This document shows positions 53,350 through 62,185 of a DNA stretch of 64,000 nucleotides, in pieces. Positions within the stretch are counted from its first letter, which is position 1; each line of letters opens with the position of its first letter. The stretch is from Oscillatoriales cyanobacterium PMM_0080 (lineage in GTDB: Bacteria; Cyanobacteriota; Cyanobacteriia; Cyanobacteriales; Microcoleaceae): the NCBI GenBank assembly GCA_949127775.1, contig CASBQF010000149.1:1-64000 (forward strand), given 5' to 3'. A program made the position numbers and the translations under genes. Below the pieces are notes generated by a model. It made no database searches. It had not been told where the DNA came from and was given only the letters and a program-made list of their open reading frames with translations.

Positions 53350-55290
53350 ATGGAATTTGACTTATCTCCATTATGGATATCCCTGAAATCATCAGCCATC
53401 GCCACACTCTTTACCTTTTTTCTCGGAATAGCCGCCGCCCGGTGGATGCTTTCAACTCGCATCCGAGGTAAAGCTTTCATTGAAGGCATTTTCATCTCTC
53501 CCTTAGTTTTGCCGCCCACAGTCGTCGGATTTTTGTTGCTGCTGCTGTTTGGGAGAAATGGCGCGATCGGTCAATTGTTGCTAAAATTCGACTTAATTAT
53601 CATCTTCACTTGGCAAGCAGCCGTAATTACTGCCACAGTTGTCTCATTTCCCCTGATGTACAAAACTGCTTTGGGATCTTTTGAGCAAATTGATGCCAAT
53701 CTTCTCAACGCAGCCCGCACTTTGGGCGCTTCGGAGTGGACAGTCTTTTGGCGGATTATGTTGCCGCTAGCATGGCCGGGAATTCTAGCCGGAACTATTC
53801 TGGCATTTGCCCGCGCTTTGGGTGAATTTGGGGCGACGTTGATGTTAGCTGGAAATATTCCTGGACAAACTCAAACTATCCCGATGGCAATTTATTTTGC
53901 TGTGGAAGCTGGGGATATGAGGCAAGCTGCTATTTGGGTTTTGATTATTCTCAGTCTTTCTTTAAGTGTGCTGACTGCTGTTAATTATTGGACTGATTTA
54001 CAAAAAAAATCGGCGAAACCAAATCTTAAATATCGCAATTCTCAGTCATCTATAAATGTGGTTCATGGTTATCGCCGGGACGGGCAAGATGCCCATCTCA
54101 CAATTCTGGACGGGCAAGATACCCATCCCACAACTTATTTAGAGTTTCCAAGTAAGCTGCAATCTAATGTTGCTAGATTGACCAATTATGGCGGCACAAG
54201 TCAAAAAAATAATCAATCAGAAAATGGACTTTATTTAAACATTTTCAAACCTCTCTCTGGCTTTGCCTTGAATGTTGGCTTTGATATTGGCATGGAAGTG
54301 TTGGGAATTTTGGGCGCGTCGGGTTCCGGCAAGAGTATGACTCTGCGCTGCATCGCTGGTTTGGAAACTCCAACCAGCGGTAAAATTGCAGTTAACGGTA
54401 AGGTTTTATTTGACTCCGTACAGGGCATTAATGTACCTTCTAAAGACCGTCGCATTGGTTTTTTGTTTCAAAACTATGCTTTGTTTCCTCACCTGACTGT
54501 GGCTGAAAATATTGCCTTTGGCTTGCAGCAGTTATCCGCAAGCGAGCAAAATATTCGAGTCAAAGAACAGCTAATCTCGGTGCAAATGTCGGGGCTGGAA
54601 AACCGTTATCCTCACGAACTTTCGGGTGGCCAGCAGCAGCGGGTGGCCTTGGCGAGGGCGATCGCCCCGAATCCCGATTTGCTGCTGTTAGATGAACCGT
54701 TTTCAGCTTTGGATACGCACCTGCGCAGTCAACTGGAACGCGAGTTGATGCAGACTCTGGCTAATTATCGGGGCATTACTTTGTTTGTCAGTCACAATTT
54801 AGAGGAAGTTTACCGGGTGTGCAAAAATCTGTTGGTGTTGGCGGAGGGAAGTGCGATCGCCTTTGATACCAAAGAGCATATTTTCGATCGCCCTCGCAAC
54901 TTCACAGTCGCCCAGTTGACTGGCTGTAAGAACTTCTCCGAAGCCGGAGCGATCGCGGAAACTGTCATAGAGGCGATCGACTGGGGCTGCAATCTGACTG
55001 TCGTCGAACCACTTCCCAAATCTCTAGTTTCTGTCGGAATTCGGGCTCATCAACTAAGTTTTGTGAGCGGGTGCGATCGTGAAAATACTTTTGCTTGTTG
55101 GATCGCCTCGACTGTGGAAACTCCGCATCGCGTGACATTATATCTCAAATTGCACTCCCCTCCCCATGATTCCCAAGATTATCAATTGCAAGCTGAAGTT
55201 TTCAAAGAAAAGTGGAGGGCTATGAAGGACAAACCTTTTCCTTGGTATGTTCATTTTGAGCCAATTAGGTTAATATTAATGGAAGCCTGA
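53350..55290 (+). CDS. modBC: Fused molybdate transporter permease-ATPase (ModB-ModC)
   Basis: A 646-residue fusion. Residues about 1-215: ModB permease with five to six helices and the EAA motif AARTLGASEWTVFWRIMLP. Residues about 220-300: hydrophilic linker, partly made of a dispersed repeat (DGQDAHLTILDGQDTHPTTY region, about 243-262). Residues about 300-510: ModC ATPase with Walker A GASGSGKS, Q-loop LFQNYALFP, signature ELSGGQQQRVALARAI, Walker B LLLLDEPFSALD and H-loop FVSHN. Residues about 570-646: TOBE-like end (VGIRAHQLSF). ModBC fusions are known in cyanobacteria. Imports molybdate with ModA. Confidence 0.93.
   Translation: MEFDLSPLWISLKSSAIATLFTFFLGIAAARWMLSTRIRGKAFIEGIFISPLVLPPTVVGFLLLLLFGRNGAIGQLLLKFDLIIIFTWQAAVITATVVSFPLMYKTALGSFEQIDANLLNAARTLGASEWTVFWRIMLPLAWPGILAGTILAFARALGEFGATLMLAGNIPGQTQTIPMAIYFAVEAGDMRQAAIWVLIILSLSLSVLTAVNYWTDLQKKSAKPNLKYRNSQSSINVVHGYRRDGQDAHLTILDGQDTHPTTYLEFPSKLQSNVARLTNYGGTSQKNNQSENGLYLNIFKPLSGFALNVGFDIGMEVLGILGASGSGKSMTLRCIAGLETPTSGKIAVNGKVLFDSVQGINVPSKDRRIGFLFQNYALFPHLTVAENIAFGLQQLSASEQNIRVKEQLISVQMSGLENRYPHELSGGQQQRVALARAIAPNPDLLLLDEPFSALDTHLRSQLERELMQTLANYRGITLFVSHNLEEVYRVCKNLLVLAEGSAIAFDTKEHIFDRPRNFTVAQLTGCKNFSEAGAIAETVIEAIDWGCNLTVVEPLPKSLVSVGIRAHQLSFVSGCDRENTFACWIASTVETPHRVTLYLKLHSPPHDSQDYQLQAEVFKEKWRAMKDKPFPWYVHFEPIRLILMEA
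54077..54135. repeat. In-frame dispersed repeat in the ModBC linker
   Basis: Two copies of GGACGGGCAAGATGCCCATC / GGACGGGCAAGATACCCATC separated by 32 bases lie inside the coding sequence, encoding DGQDAHLTI and DGQDTHPTT. GGGCAAGATGCCC is a dispersed palindrome. Confidence 0.8.
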
Positions 55291-55302
55291 GTTGACCAGA
55301 TA

Positions 55303-55380
55303 GGACGTACGGTCAAAACCGCGTCTTGTAAAACAAAGATCGGACGTACGGTTGAAACCGCCCGGTCTTCTACAACGAAC
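55303..55380. repeat. Direct repeats of the GGTTGAAACCGC family
   Basis: AGGACGTACGGTCAAAACCG (55303) and CGGACGTACGGTTGAAACCG (55343), the second followed by CCCGGTCTTCTAC, which also follows the repeat before modA (52410-52428). These fill the space between modBC and msrB. Confidence 0.78.
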
Positions 55381-55408
55381 TAATTTCATCTACACCAAAC
55401 ATTAAACC

Positions 55409-55807
55409 ATGACAGACAAAGTACAAAAAACCGACGCCGAATGGCAACAGCAACTAACGCCAGAACAGTTCAAAGTTACCAGAAAAAAGGGAACCGAAAG
55501 AGCTTTTAGCGGCGAATATCACGACAACAAAAAGCCCGGAATTTATAAGTGCATTTGCTGCGGTACAGAACTATTTGAATCGGGAACAAAATACGATTCC
55601 GGTACCGGTTGGCCGAGTTTCTACGCTCCCATAAAAGAAGAAAATGTCAGGAATGAGTCGGATAACGCCTTGTTCATGCGCCGCACGGAGGTACTCTGCG
55701 CTGTCTGCGACTCTCATCTTGGTCACGTATTCAATGATGGGCCAAGGCCCACCGGTCAACGTTACTGCATGAATTCTGCTGCTCTTGATTTCGTCCCCAA
55801 AGCTTAA
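55409..55807 (+). CDS. msrB: Peptide-methionine (R)-S-oxide reductase
   Basis: A 132-residue MsrB. Two zinc-binding CxxC pairs (CICC near 50 and CAVC near 98), the family stretches [19 protein letters not shown] and [25 protein letters not shown] with the catalytic Cys in RYCMNS. It reduces methionine R-sulfoxide in oxidised proteins, using thioredoxin. Start has the usual [15 protein letters not shown] sequence. Confidence 0.94.
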   Translation: MTDKVQKTDAEWQQQLTPEQFKVTRKKGTERAFSGEYHDNKKPGIYKCICCGTELFESGTKYDSGTGWPSFYAPIKEENVRNESDNALFMRRTEVLCAVCDSHLGHVFNDGPRPTGQRYCMNSAALDFVPKA

Positions 55808-55937
55808 ATTCACTCAATCTTTCTCAGCAAGGTGCTCTGGAACGGGATCAAAAGCCTGTTCCAGACAATGGATGTTCAAAATGCACCTGTACTGGTATCT
55901 TATGGTGGAGGCAAAAAGAGTAAAAAATAGTGGCGGC

Positions 55938-56666
55938 ATGGGGATGGTTTATCAGCGAGTTTTGCTGAAGCTCAGCGGTGAAGCGCTGATGGGTGGATTG
56001 GGTTACGGGATCGATCCGGTAGTTGTTGGGTCGATCGCCCAGGAAGTAGCCAAAGTCGTCGCCCAAGGCATTCAAATTGCGATCGTTGTCGGCGGCGGCA
56101 ACATTTTTCGCGGCGTGAAAGCTGCTTCGGCCGGCATGGATCGGGCAACGGCTGATTATGTGGGTATGATTGCGACGGTGATGAATGCGATCACTTTGCA
56201 GGATGCTCTGGAACAAGCAGGGGTGCCAACCAGAGTCCAATCGGCGATCGCCATGCAAGAAATCGCTGAACCCTACATCCGGCGGCGGGCAATTCGCCAC
56301 CTGGAAAAAAAACGGGTAGTGATTTTTGGCGCTGGTTCTGGCAATCCTTTTTTTACTACTGATACTACAGCCGCATTGCGAGCGGCAGAAATTGATGCAG
56401 AGGTGATTTTTAAAGCTACTAAGGTAGATGGGGTGTACGATGCCGACCCCCACGTCAACCCCAACGCGCGCAGGTATCAAAGCCTCACCTACGCCCACGT
56501 CTTGAACCAAGACTTGCGGGTGATGGATAGTACCGCGATCGCCCTTTGCAAAGAAAATAATATTCCTATTGTGGTATTTGACCTGACAGTATCAGGCAAC
56601 ATTTACCGAGCAGTAATGGGAGAATCTATTGGAACTCTTGTCGGAGGTTTTTGTGAAGTTAGCTGA
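55938..56666 (+). CDS. pyrH: UMP kinase
   Basis: A 242-residue amino-acid-kinase-fold enzyme that phosphorylates UMP. Signatures: [15 protein letters not shown] at the start, [53 protein letters not shown], and [11 protein letters not shown]. The frame is open back to 55785, but the ATG at 55938 gives the family N-terminus (a second Met two codons on is possible). It overlaps frr by 14 bases, forming the common pyrH-frr unit. Confidence 0.95.
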   Translation: MGMVYQRVLLKLSGEALMGGLGYGIDPVVVGSIAQEVAKVVAQGIQIAIVVGGGNIFRGVKAASAGMDRATADYVGMIATVMNAITLQDALEQAGVPTRVQSAIAMQEIAEPYIRRRAIRHLEKKRVVIFGAGSGNPFFTTDTTAALRAAEIDAEVIFKATKVDGVYDADPHVNPNARRYQSLTYAHVLNQDLRVMDSTAIALCKENNIPIVVFDLTVSGNIYRAVMGESIGTLVGGFCEVS

Positions 56667-57201
56667 ATCAGAAGATCATATGCAAAAAGCAGTTGAGGCT
56701 ACTCAACGGTCTTTTAATACTATCCGGACGGGACGGGCAAATGCCTCTCTCCTCGATCGAATCATGATAGATTACTACGGTGCTCCAACTCCGATCAAAT
56801 CCCTTGCCAACATCGGCACACCGGATGCGTCTACAATCAGTATTCAACCTTTCGATCGTACAGCACTTACCTCGATCGAAAAAGCAATTTCGTTGTCCGA
56901 TGTAGGGCTCGTCCCCAACAACGACGGTTCAGTTATTCGCTTGAACATTCCACCGCTGACGAGCGAAAGACGCCAAGAATTTGTCAAAATGGCCGCGAAG
57001 TTTGCCGAAGAAGGTAAAGTTGCAATTCGCAATATCCGCCGCGATGCAGTTGAGTCGATTCGTAAGCAAGAAAAAAGCAGCGATATCTCTAAAGATGAAT
57101 CGCGAGACTTGCAAGATAAAATTCAAAAGCTGACGGACAAATACATTGCCAAAATAGAAGAAGTTCTGGCTGGCAAAGAGAGAGATATTACGACAGTCTA
57201 A
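56653..57201 (+). CDS. frr: Ribosome recycling factor
   Basis: A 182-residue RRF, normal length, from GTG 56653 with CGGAGG six bases before it. Sequence: [68 protein letters not shown], then a helical end [20 protein letters not shown]. It splits post-termination ribosomes with EF-G. It overlaps pyrH, allowing translational coupling. Confidence 0.95.
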   Translation: MKLAESEDHMQKAVEATQRSFNTIRTGRANASLLDRIMIDYYGAPTPIKSLANIGTPDASTISIQPFDRTALTSIEKAISLSDVGLVPNNDGSVIRLNIPPLTSERRQEFVKMAAKFAEEGKVAIRNIRRDAVESIRKQEKSSDISKDESRDLQDKIQKLTDKYIAKIEEVLAGKERDITTV

Positions 57202-57427
57202 TAGTCTGTAGTTAATTATTGTTAGTTATTGGTTATCTGTGAGTTACTCCTGATAACTGATAACTAATAACTAATAACTCATGACAACAGACAAGTGACT
57301 AAAATATTTGATTGCATTATTATCGATCGCCTCTTCATGGGAACTGATCTGATTTTGGTCAGTCCTTTGGCTAGGGCATTCTATCACTTTACAGGAGCTG
57401 CGAGTCAAAGCGGGCGTCAAATTGCCG

Positions 57428-57895
57428 ATGACTACTAATATGATCGTTTATTTTTATAGACTAGAGGAGCCTTACGGCTGCTTTTCTAACTTTTCACTAC
57501 ACGACATTTCCCTACACGGTCAAGATTGGTTGACTGTGGAACATTACTATCAATCCCAAAAATTTGTCGGTAGCGCTGATGAAAGATTAGTGGCGGCGAT
57601 TCGAGCCGTACCAACTCCTCAAGAAGCAGCCCAATTAGGTCGCGCTCCAAACAACCGGATGCGCCCTGATTGGGAATCGGTGAAAATTCCGATTATGCGC
57701 GAAGCAGTTTTAACTAAGTTTCTGACTCATGCAGACATTCAAGCTATTCTCCTCGCCACAGGGGATCAATTGATTGTGGAGGATTCGCCAACGGATTACT
57801 ACTGGGGCTGCGGCTGCGATGGCACCGGACAAAATCATTTGGGTAAAGTTTTAATGAGCGTGCGCAGCGAAATTTGTCAACGCCTTGCGGGCTGA
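57428..57895 (+). CDS. NADAR-family protein (YbiA-like)
   Basis: A 155-residue protein of the NADAR/YbiA superfamily: YFYRLEEPYGCFSNFS, DWLTVEHYYQSQKF, and DYYWGCGCDGTGQNHLGKVL with the conserved Trp-Gly and Asn. Proteins of this family are linked to riboflavin intermediates and, more recently, to removal of ADP-ribose from DNA or nucleotides in toxin-defence contexts. Met at 57440 (MIVYFYRLEEP) is an alternative start. No partner toxin is next to it. Upstream (57251-57284) is an ATAACTA microsatellite. Confidence 0.85.
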   Translation: MTTNMIVYFYRLEEPYGCFSNFSLHDISLHGQDWLTVEHYYQSQKFVGSADERLVAAIRAVPTPQEAAQLGRAPNNRMRPDWESVKIPIMREAVLTKFLTHADIQAILLATGDQLIVEDSPTDYYWGCGCDGTGQNHLGKVLMSVRSEICQRLAG

Positions 57896-58325
57896 ATAAA
57901 AAGTTTAATTTTGTGGTCTATTTCCATTATATTAAGTTATACTAACAAATGTCAAGTTGTCCTAACAATCAATAATCCTGATATTGAGTGTTTAAGATTG
58001 CGAAAAATTTATAAGCAGATTAAAATAATAATAATAATTATTATTATTTGGTTAAGTCGCTCTGCCTGTTGAAGGCAAGGACTAAAGTGGTGCGATCGAA
58101 GAATTTGCTTTCCCAGGGCGTAATCGGGCAATACGCGGTTCTCTCTAGTCATTACCCGACTCATTAATTGTACAGATCGGTTAAATTTAAAAATCAGGCT
58201 GATGCAGTTGAGTCCGATCGATCTCATAAGCTGTCGCACATTTAAATTCTATATTTAGGGCGGGCGGGACACCCCACAAGAGTTTGATTTTTTTTTGATG
58301 TGCAATTTAAATGCAGGACAGCTTA
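57896..58325. other. AT-rich intergenic region before the phytochrome gene
   Basis: About 430 bases. A perfect AT-only palindrome AATAATAATAAT/ATTATTATTATT is at about 58023-58049. No credible gene; the remainder may hold the promoter for the phytochrome gene downstream. Confidence 0.5.
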
Positions 58326-58443
58326 GGAATGAGAGTTAAATAACTTCTACAAGTTTGTGGGATGGGCGTCACGCCCGTCTTGAACAGGCTCTCCGGCCTG
58401 TTCCACAATAAGAATTAAAATTGTAAGTTATTTAATTTGTGAT
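58326..58443. mobile_element. 118-bp MITE-like element, copy 2
   Basis: Pairs with 24087-24203 in length, end sequences (GTTAAATAACTT ... AAGTTATTTAATTT) and interior order, differing by a few bases and in the central palindrome (GGCTCTCCGGCC here). It ends 60 bases before the phytochrome ATG, so it lies in its promoter or leader. Confidence 0.75.
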
Positions 58444-58502
58444 CCTTATCAAATCAAGACTTCTTATTCTTATCGTAATTTTTAAATTTCAAAAGGAGAT
58501 TT

Positions 58503-61500
58503 ATGCAACTCACAGAAAATACGCAGGAATTACATCACAAACTAGACAGAGAAGTTTTGGTACGGGGGATAACTGAACGCATCCGCCAATCTTTAGAATT
58601 AGAAGATATTTTAACCAGTACGGTAGCAGAAGTGCGCTCTTTTTTGAAGACAGATCGCATCATGATTTACAGGTTTACTCCCGACGGCAGCGGAGAAGTT
58701 ATTGCCGAATCAATTAATAACAACCGTCTCCCTTCTTTGCAAGGTTTGCACTTTCCAGCCGACGATATTCCCCCCCAGGCGCGGGAGATGTATGTCAGTA
58801 TGCGTCAGCGCACAATCGTCGATGTTAAGTCCGGGACGATCGTCCTGAGTCCCTTGGATGCTGCGGATACTGGTCAACCTTTAGCAAATGAAGAGATGCA
58901 CTATCGATCGCTCGATCCTTGCCACACAGCTTACCTGATGGCAATGGGAGTGCAATCTTCCTTCATCGTGCCGATTTTGCACCGCAGGATCGTCTCGCAA
59001 AATAGCAAAACAGATATCTGCGAGGCCCCCACGTGCGTGACTAGATACGAACCCGGAAACGATCGCAAAACTCACATTGAACTTTGGGGACTTTTGGTGT
59101 CTCACCACTCGGTTCCCCGCAATATTTTACCAACAGATTTAGACGTGGTTCAGCTCGTAGCAGATCAATTGTCGATCGCCATCGGCCACTCGCTCCTGCT
59201 CCAGCAAACCCGCTCTCAAGCCGCCCGGGAAGCTACGGTGAGTCGCATCACAGCTTTGTTGTACGGTCAGGCTAACATTCAACTGCAACAGGCTTTAGAA
59301 GCCACTGTCACCGCTTTGGGTGGCAGTGGCGGCAGACTTTATCTCAATTCCTCGAAAACTAACGGTGAACAGTTATCGGTGGCTAAGATCGATCGAGCAT
59401 TTCCCATTATCGCTACCCAAAGCGATACAAACTTTGAACTATTTGCCACAGGCGAGCAACCGAAACTTCCCGAGTGGGAGACAGTTAGGGCGATCGAATC
59501 TCATCCCCTCTGGCAGCAATTGCTAAGCCAAGGATTTAAAAATAAACAAGAGTTTCCCAATTTTCCAATTCCAAGTTCTCAATTCCCACTTTGGATAATT
59601 ACAGACTTATACAAAGAACCTTTATTTAGAGTTTTAGTCCCCGCTTTCCAAACTACTCAAATTCGGGGTTTGCTGGTAATTCCCTTGCACCACCAACAAC
59701 AAGTAGTCGGCTGTTTGACTATTTTTCGCAATGAAATTGATACCGAAAAAATGTGGGCGGGACGCTTTGACAGCAGCGCTGCACAAATCCTGCCCAGACA
59801 ATCCTTTGAAGTCTGGAAAGAAATCAAAAAAGGTCAGTCGCCTGAATGGAAATGGGAGGAAATTGAGCAAGCTTTAGCTATAGGCAGCCAATTTTGTGCG
59901 GCAATTGGGCAGTACCTTCTTTATCAACAAGTGCAGGCCCTGAATGCTAACTTAGAGCGCCAAGTTCTTGAGCGCACCGCCCAGTTGCAAAAATCCTTGG
60001 ACTTTGCTCAAGTATTGACGCGAGTTAGAGACCAAATTCGCAGCACCTTGGATTTGAAAACGATACTGCAAACTATTGTGCGAGAAGTGAGAGATTTGTT
60101 GGATACCGATCGCACGGTAATTTTTCAATTTGGATCAGGCGAACAGGGCGAGGTCGTTGTCGAAGCTGTTCGCGGCCAGTGGCAGTCAATTTTAGGTCTC
60201 AAATCTCCACAAAATTGCTTTCCCGAAGGCTCAGACTGCTTTTATCGAGGCGGACGGGTGCGAGCAATTAATGATATTTATACTGAGGATTTAACGTCCT
60301 GTCATCGCGAATTTCTGGAAAATTTGCAGGTGAGGGGCAGTTTAATTGTGCCGATGATTGGCAAAAATTCTCAATTGTGGGGATTGCTGATTGCCCACGA
60401 GTGTTCTGGGCCGAGGGTTTGGGAAACCGCAGAACAGGAGTTGGTGCAACATTTGGTCGCTCAAGCTGCGATCGCCATTCACCAAGCAGAACTTTATCAA
60501 GAAAGTCTGAATGCAGCAACTGCCGATCGAGCAAAAGCCGAACAGCTAGCCCAAACCGTCACAGAATTGCACAATACCCAAGCCCAACTGATTCAAACCG
60601 AGAAAATGTCCAGTCTCGGACAATTGGTGGCGGGAGTCGCCCACGAAATCAATAATCCCGTTAACTTTATCTACGGTAATCTGTCCCACGCCAGCGAATA
60701 CACCAAAGATTTGCTCTGCTTGGTGGAACTCTACCGCCACCACTACCCCAATCCCCACCCAGAAATTAGCGAGTGCTCCGAAGCTATAGAGATAGACTTT
60801 CTAGCCGAAGATTTCCCCAAAATTTTGGGTTCCATGAAACTCGGAGTTGAGCGCATCCGCCAGTTAGTTGTATCTTTGCGGAATTTTTCCAGGAGCGATC
60901 GAGTCGAGAAAACAACCGTTGACATTCACGAGGGCATCGACAGTACCCTGTTGATTTTGCAGCACCGGATCAATGCCACCTCCGATCGCGAAAATATAAA
61001 AATCATCAAAGAGTACGGCGATTTGCCACAAATTGAGTGTTATACCAGCTCGCTCAATCAGGTATTTATGAATCTGATCAGCAATGCCGTTGATGCCCTT
61101 GAAATGGGAGAAAAACAGGGATTTATGAATGTTCCTTGCAAGTGGACAAGTGCAGCGGCGACATATGTAAGCTCCCAAAAACAGGCTGTAGAGCCAGTAG
61201 ATATCAACGCCAGCACCGAGTATTTGATTCCTGATTTCCCATCTCCTTGCATTCGGATTCGCACCGAGTTAATCGATCAAAAAACGGTAAGAATTTGCAT
61301 TGCCGACAACGGTCATGGCATCCCCAAAGAGTTGATTTCTCATATATTTAATCCCTTTTTTACTACTAAACCCGTCGGTCGGGGGACGGGTTTAGGACTG
61401 TCTATCAGTTATCAAATTGTAGTTGAGAAACACCAAGGGGTACTCAAGTGTGTTTCTGGGCCGGGTCAGGGTACGCAGTTCTCGATCGAGATTCCGCTAA

Positions 61501-61505
61501 ATTAG
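58503..61505 (+). CDS. Cph2-like phytochrome histidine kinase with a second cyanobacteriochrome-type GAF
   Basis: A 1000-residue cytosolic photoreceptor. GAF1 (about 35-235) has the phytochrome motif FPADDIPPQAR (DIP at 88-90) and chromophore Cys140-His141 in DPCHTAYL. GAF2 (about 240-480) ends with a tongue containing PRQSFEVW (about 430-437), as in PHY domains, so GAF1-GAF2 is a knotless Cph2-type module without an N-terminal PAS. A coiled linker leads to GAF3 (about 505-670) with DCFYRGGRVRAINDIY and Cys600-His601 in LTSCHREFL, a cyanobacteriochrome-like site. A kinase follows: His714 in VAGVAHEINNPVNF, N-box MNLISNAVDAL, DNGHGIP, GRGTGLGLSIS. An AAAGGAG ribosome site supports the start. 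No cognate response regulator is adjacent. Confidence 0.88.
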   Translation: MQLTENTQELHHKLDREVLVRGITERIRQSLELEDILTSTVAEVRSFLKTDRIMIYRFTPDGSGEVIAESINNNRLPSLQGLHFPADDIPPQAREMYVSMRQRTIVDVKSGTIVLSPLDAADTGQPLANEEMHYRSLDPCHTAYLMAMGVQSSFIVPILHRRIVSQNSKTDICEAPTCVTRYEPGNDRKTHIELWGLLVSHHSVPRNILPTDLDVVQLVADQLSIAIGHSLLLQQTRSQAAREATVSRITALLYGQANIQLQQALEATVTALGGSGGRLYLNSSKTNGEQLSVAKIDRAFPIIATQSDTNFELFATGEQPKLPEWETVRAIESHPLWQQLLSQGFKNKQEFPNFPIPSSQFPLWIITDLYKEPLFRVLVPAFQTTQIRGLLVIPLHHQQQVVGCLTIFRNEIDTEKMWAGRFDSSAAQILPRQSFEVWKEIKKGQSPEWKWEEIEQALAIGSQFCAAIGQYLLYQQVQALNANLERQVLERTAQLQKSLDFAQVLTRVRDQIRSTLDLKTILQTIVREVRDLLDTDRTVIFQFGSGEQGEVVVEAVRGQWQSILGLKSPQNCFPEGSDCFYRGGRVRAINDIYTEDLTSCHREFLENLQVRGSLIVPMIGKNSQLWGLLIAHECSGPRVWETAEQELVQHLVAQAAIAIHQAELYQESLNAATADRAKAEQLAQTVTELHNTQAQLIQTEKMSSLGQLVAGVAHEINNPVNFIYGNLSHASEYTKDLLCLVELYRHHYPNPHPEISECSEAIEIDFLAEDFPKILGSMKLGVERIRQLVVSLRNFSRSDRVEKTTVDIHEGIDSTLLILQHRINATSDRENIKIIKEYGDLPQIECYTSSLNQVFMNLISNAVDALEMGEKQGFMNVPCKWTSAAATYVSSQKQAVEPVDINASTEYLIPDFPSPCIRIRTELIDQKTVRICIADNGHGIPKELISHIFNPFFTTKPVGRGTGLGLSISYQIVVEKHQGVLKCVSGPGQGTQFSIEIPLN

Positions 61506-61531
61506 CCAGAAAAACCTCAAAAATGAACACC

Positions 61532-61565
61532 CAGAACCCTGATTTCTTTAAGAAGTCGGGGTTCT
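61532..61565. terminator. Hairpin between convergent phytochrome and DUF4276 genes
   Basis: AGAACCCTGATTTCTT pairs with AAGAAGTCGGGGTTCT (three mismatches). Located in the 70-base convergent gap, it could act on both strands, although it lacks a T run. Confidence 0.55.
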
Positions 61566-61576
61566 AACATCGGACA

Positions 61577-62185
61577 TCAAGAAATTATTTTGTCTTCATC
61601 GCAGAGAGAGATAATTCGATTCACAAAAGCTTTTAGCTCTGGACAAGCTTGAATCGCAATCATCAGATCATTTTTTTTCAAAATAGCCTTTCCATCAATC
61701 ACTTTGTCATAGTCTCTTCTGCATTTTCCTGTTCTAAAAATCTCCTTAATCCGATAGGAAGGTGGCTTTTGGTGATTCACAGTTTCAGGCAAACCACTAG
61801 GAGCAGAACGGTTGTGTTTCGCCAGCTTCTGGATAGTTGTCCAGTAGGGAAGAAGCCATGCTTCAAAATCATGTAATGCTGTGTGAGGATAGAAGTTTGG
61901 GTTTTTATCTACCCATGTCATCATTTTCTCTTTAGCATCATTGGCATCATTAAAGTCTTGCTTTCCGGTATAAACGTCTGTAAGTGCAATTACAGCATCA
62001 TAGCCATCATTATCGAGGAGATTTTCAACAATACGCTTGAGCTTTTTTTCCTTGGGAATTCCACCATTTTGTGGTTTAAAGTCGAGTCTGGGCATTTTTT
62101 GCTCTAAACGACTTTCCAGAAACTCACGAAGCTTCTTTCTAAATGCCATTTCAGTAGCACCTTCAACCAAAATAGCAATTTTCAT
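61577..62185 (-). CDS. DUF4276 (TOPRIM-like) protein, partner of AAA ATPase
   Basis: A 202-residue protein from ATG 62185, which overlaps the ATPase stop (ATGA); the frame extends ten codons upstream but the coupled start is preferred. MKIAILVEGATEMAF carries the first acidic motif (Glu8 in VEG, Glu12) and VIALTDVYTGKQDFNDANDAKEKM the second, matching the DUF4276 TOPRIM-like pattern for metal-dependent nucleotidyl transfer or nuclease action. The C-terminal ALHDFEAWLLPYW is also typical. Such proteins are commonly co-encoded with RecF/Rad50-like ATPases, as here. Confidence 0.8.
   Translation of the reverse strand: MKIAILVEGATEMAFRKKLREFLESRLEQKMPRLDFKPQNGGIPKEKKLKRIVENLLDNDGYDAVIALTDVYTGKQDFNDANDAKEKMMTWVDKNPNFYPHTALHDFEAWLLPYWTTIQKLAKHNRSAPSGLPETVNHQKPPSYRIKEIFRTGKCRRDYDKVIDGKAILKKNDLMIAIQACPELKAFVNRIISLCDEDKIIS

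Noticed and set aside
55848-56510. 220-residue open frame opposite pyrH
   Set aside because: Antisense to pyrH, no recognisable domain.
57298-57441. 47-codon open frame starting TKIFDCIIID before the NADAR gene
   Set aside because: The first residues recall flavoprotein starts but the rest does not fit; too short and without a ribosome site.
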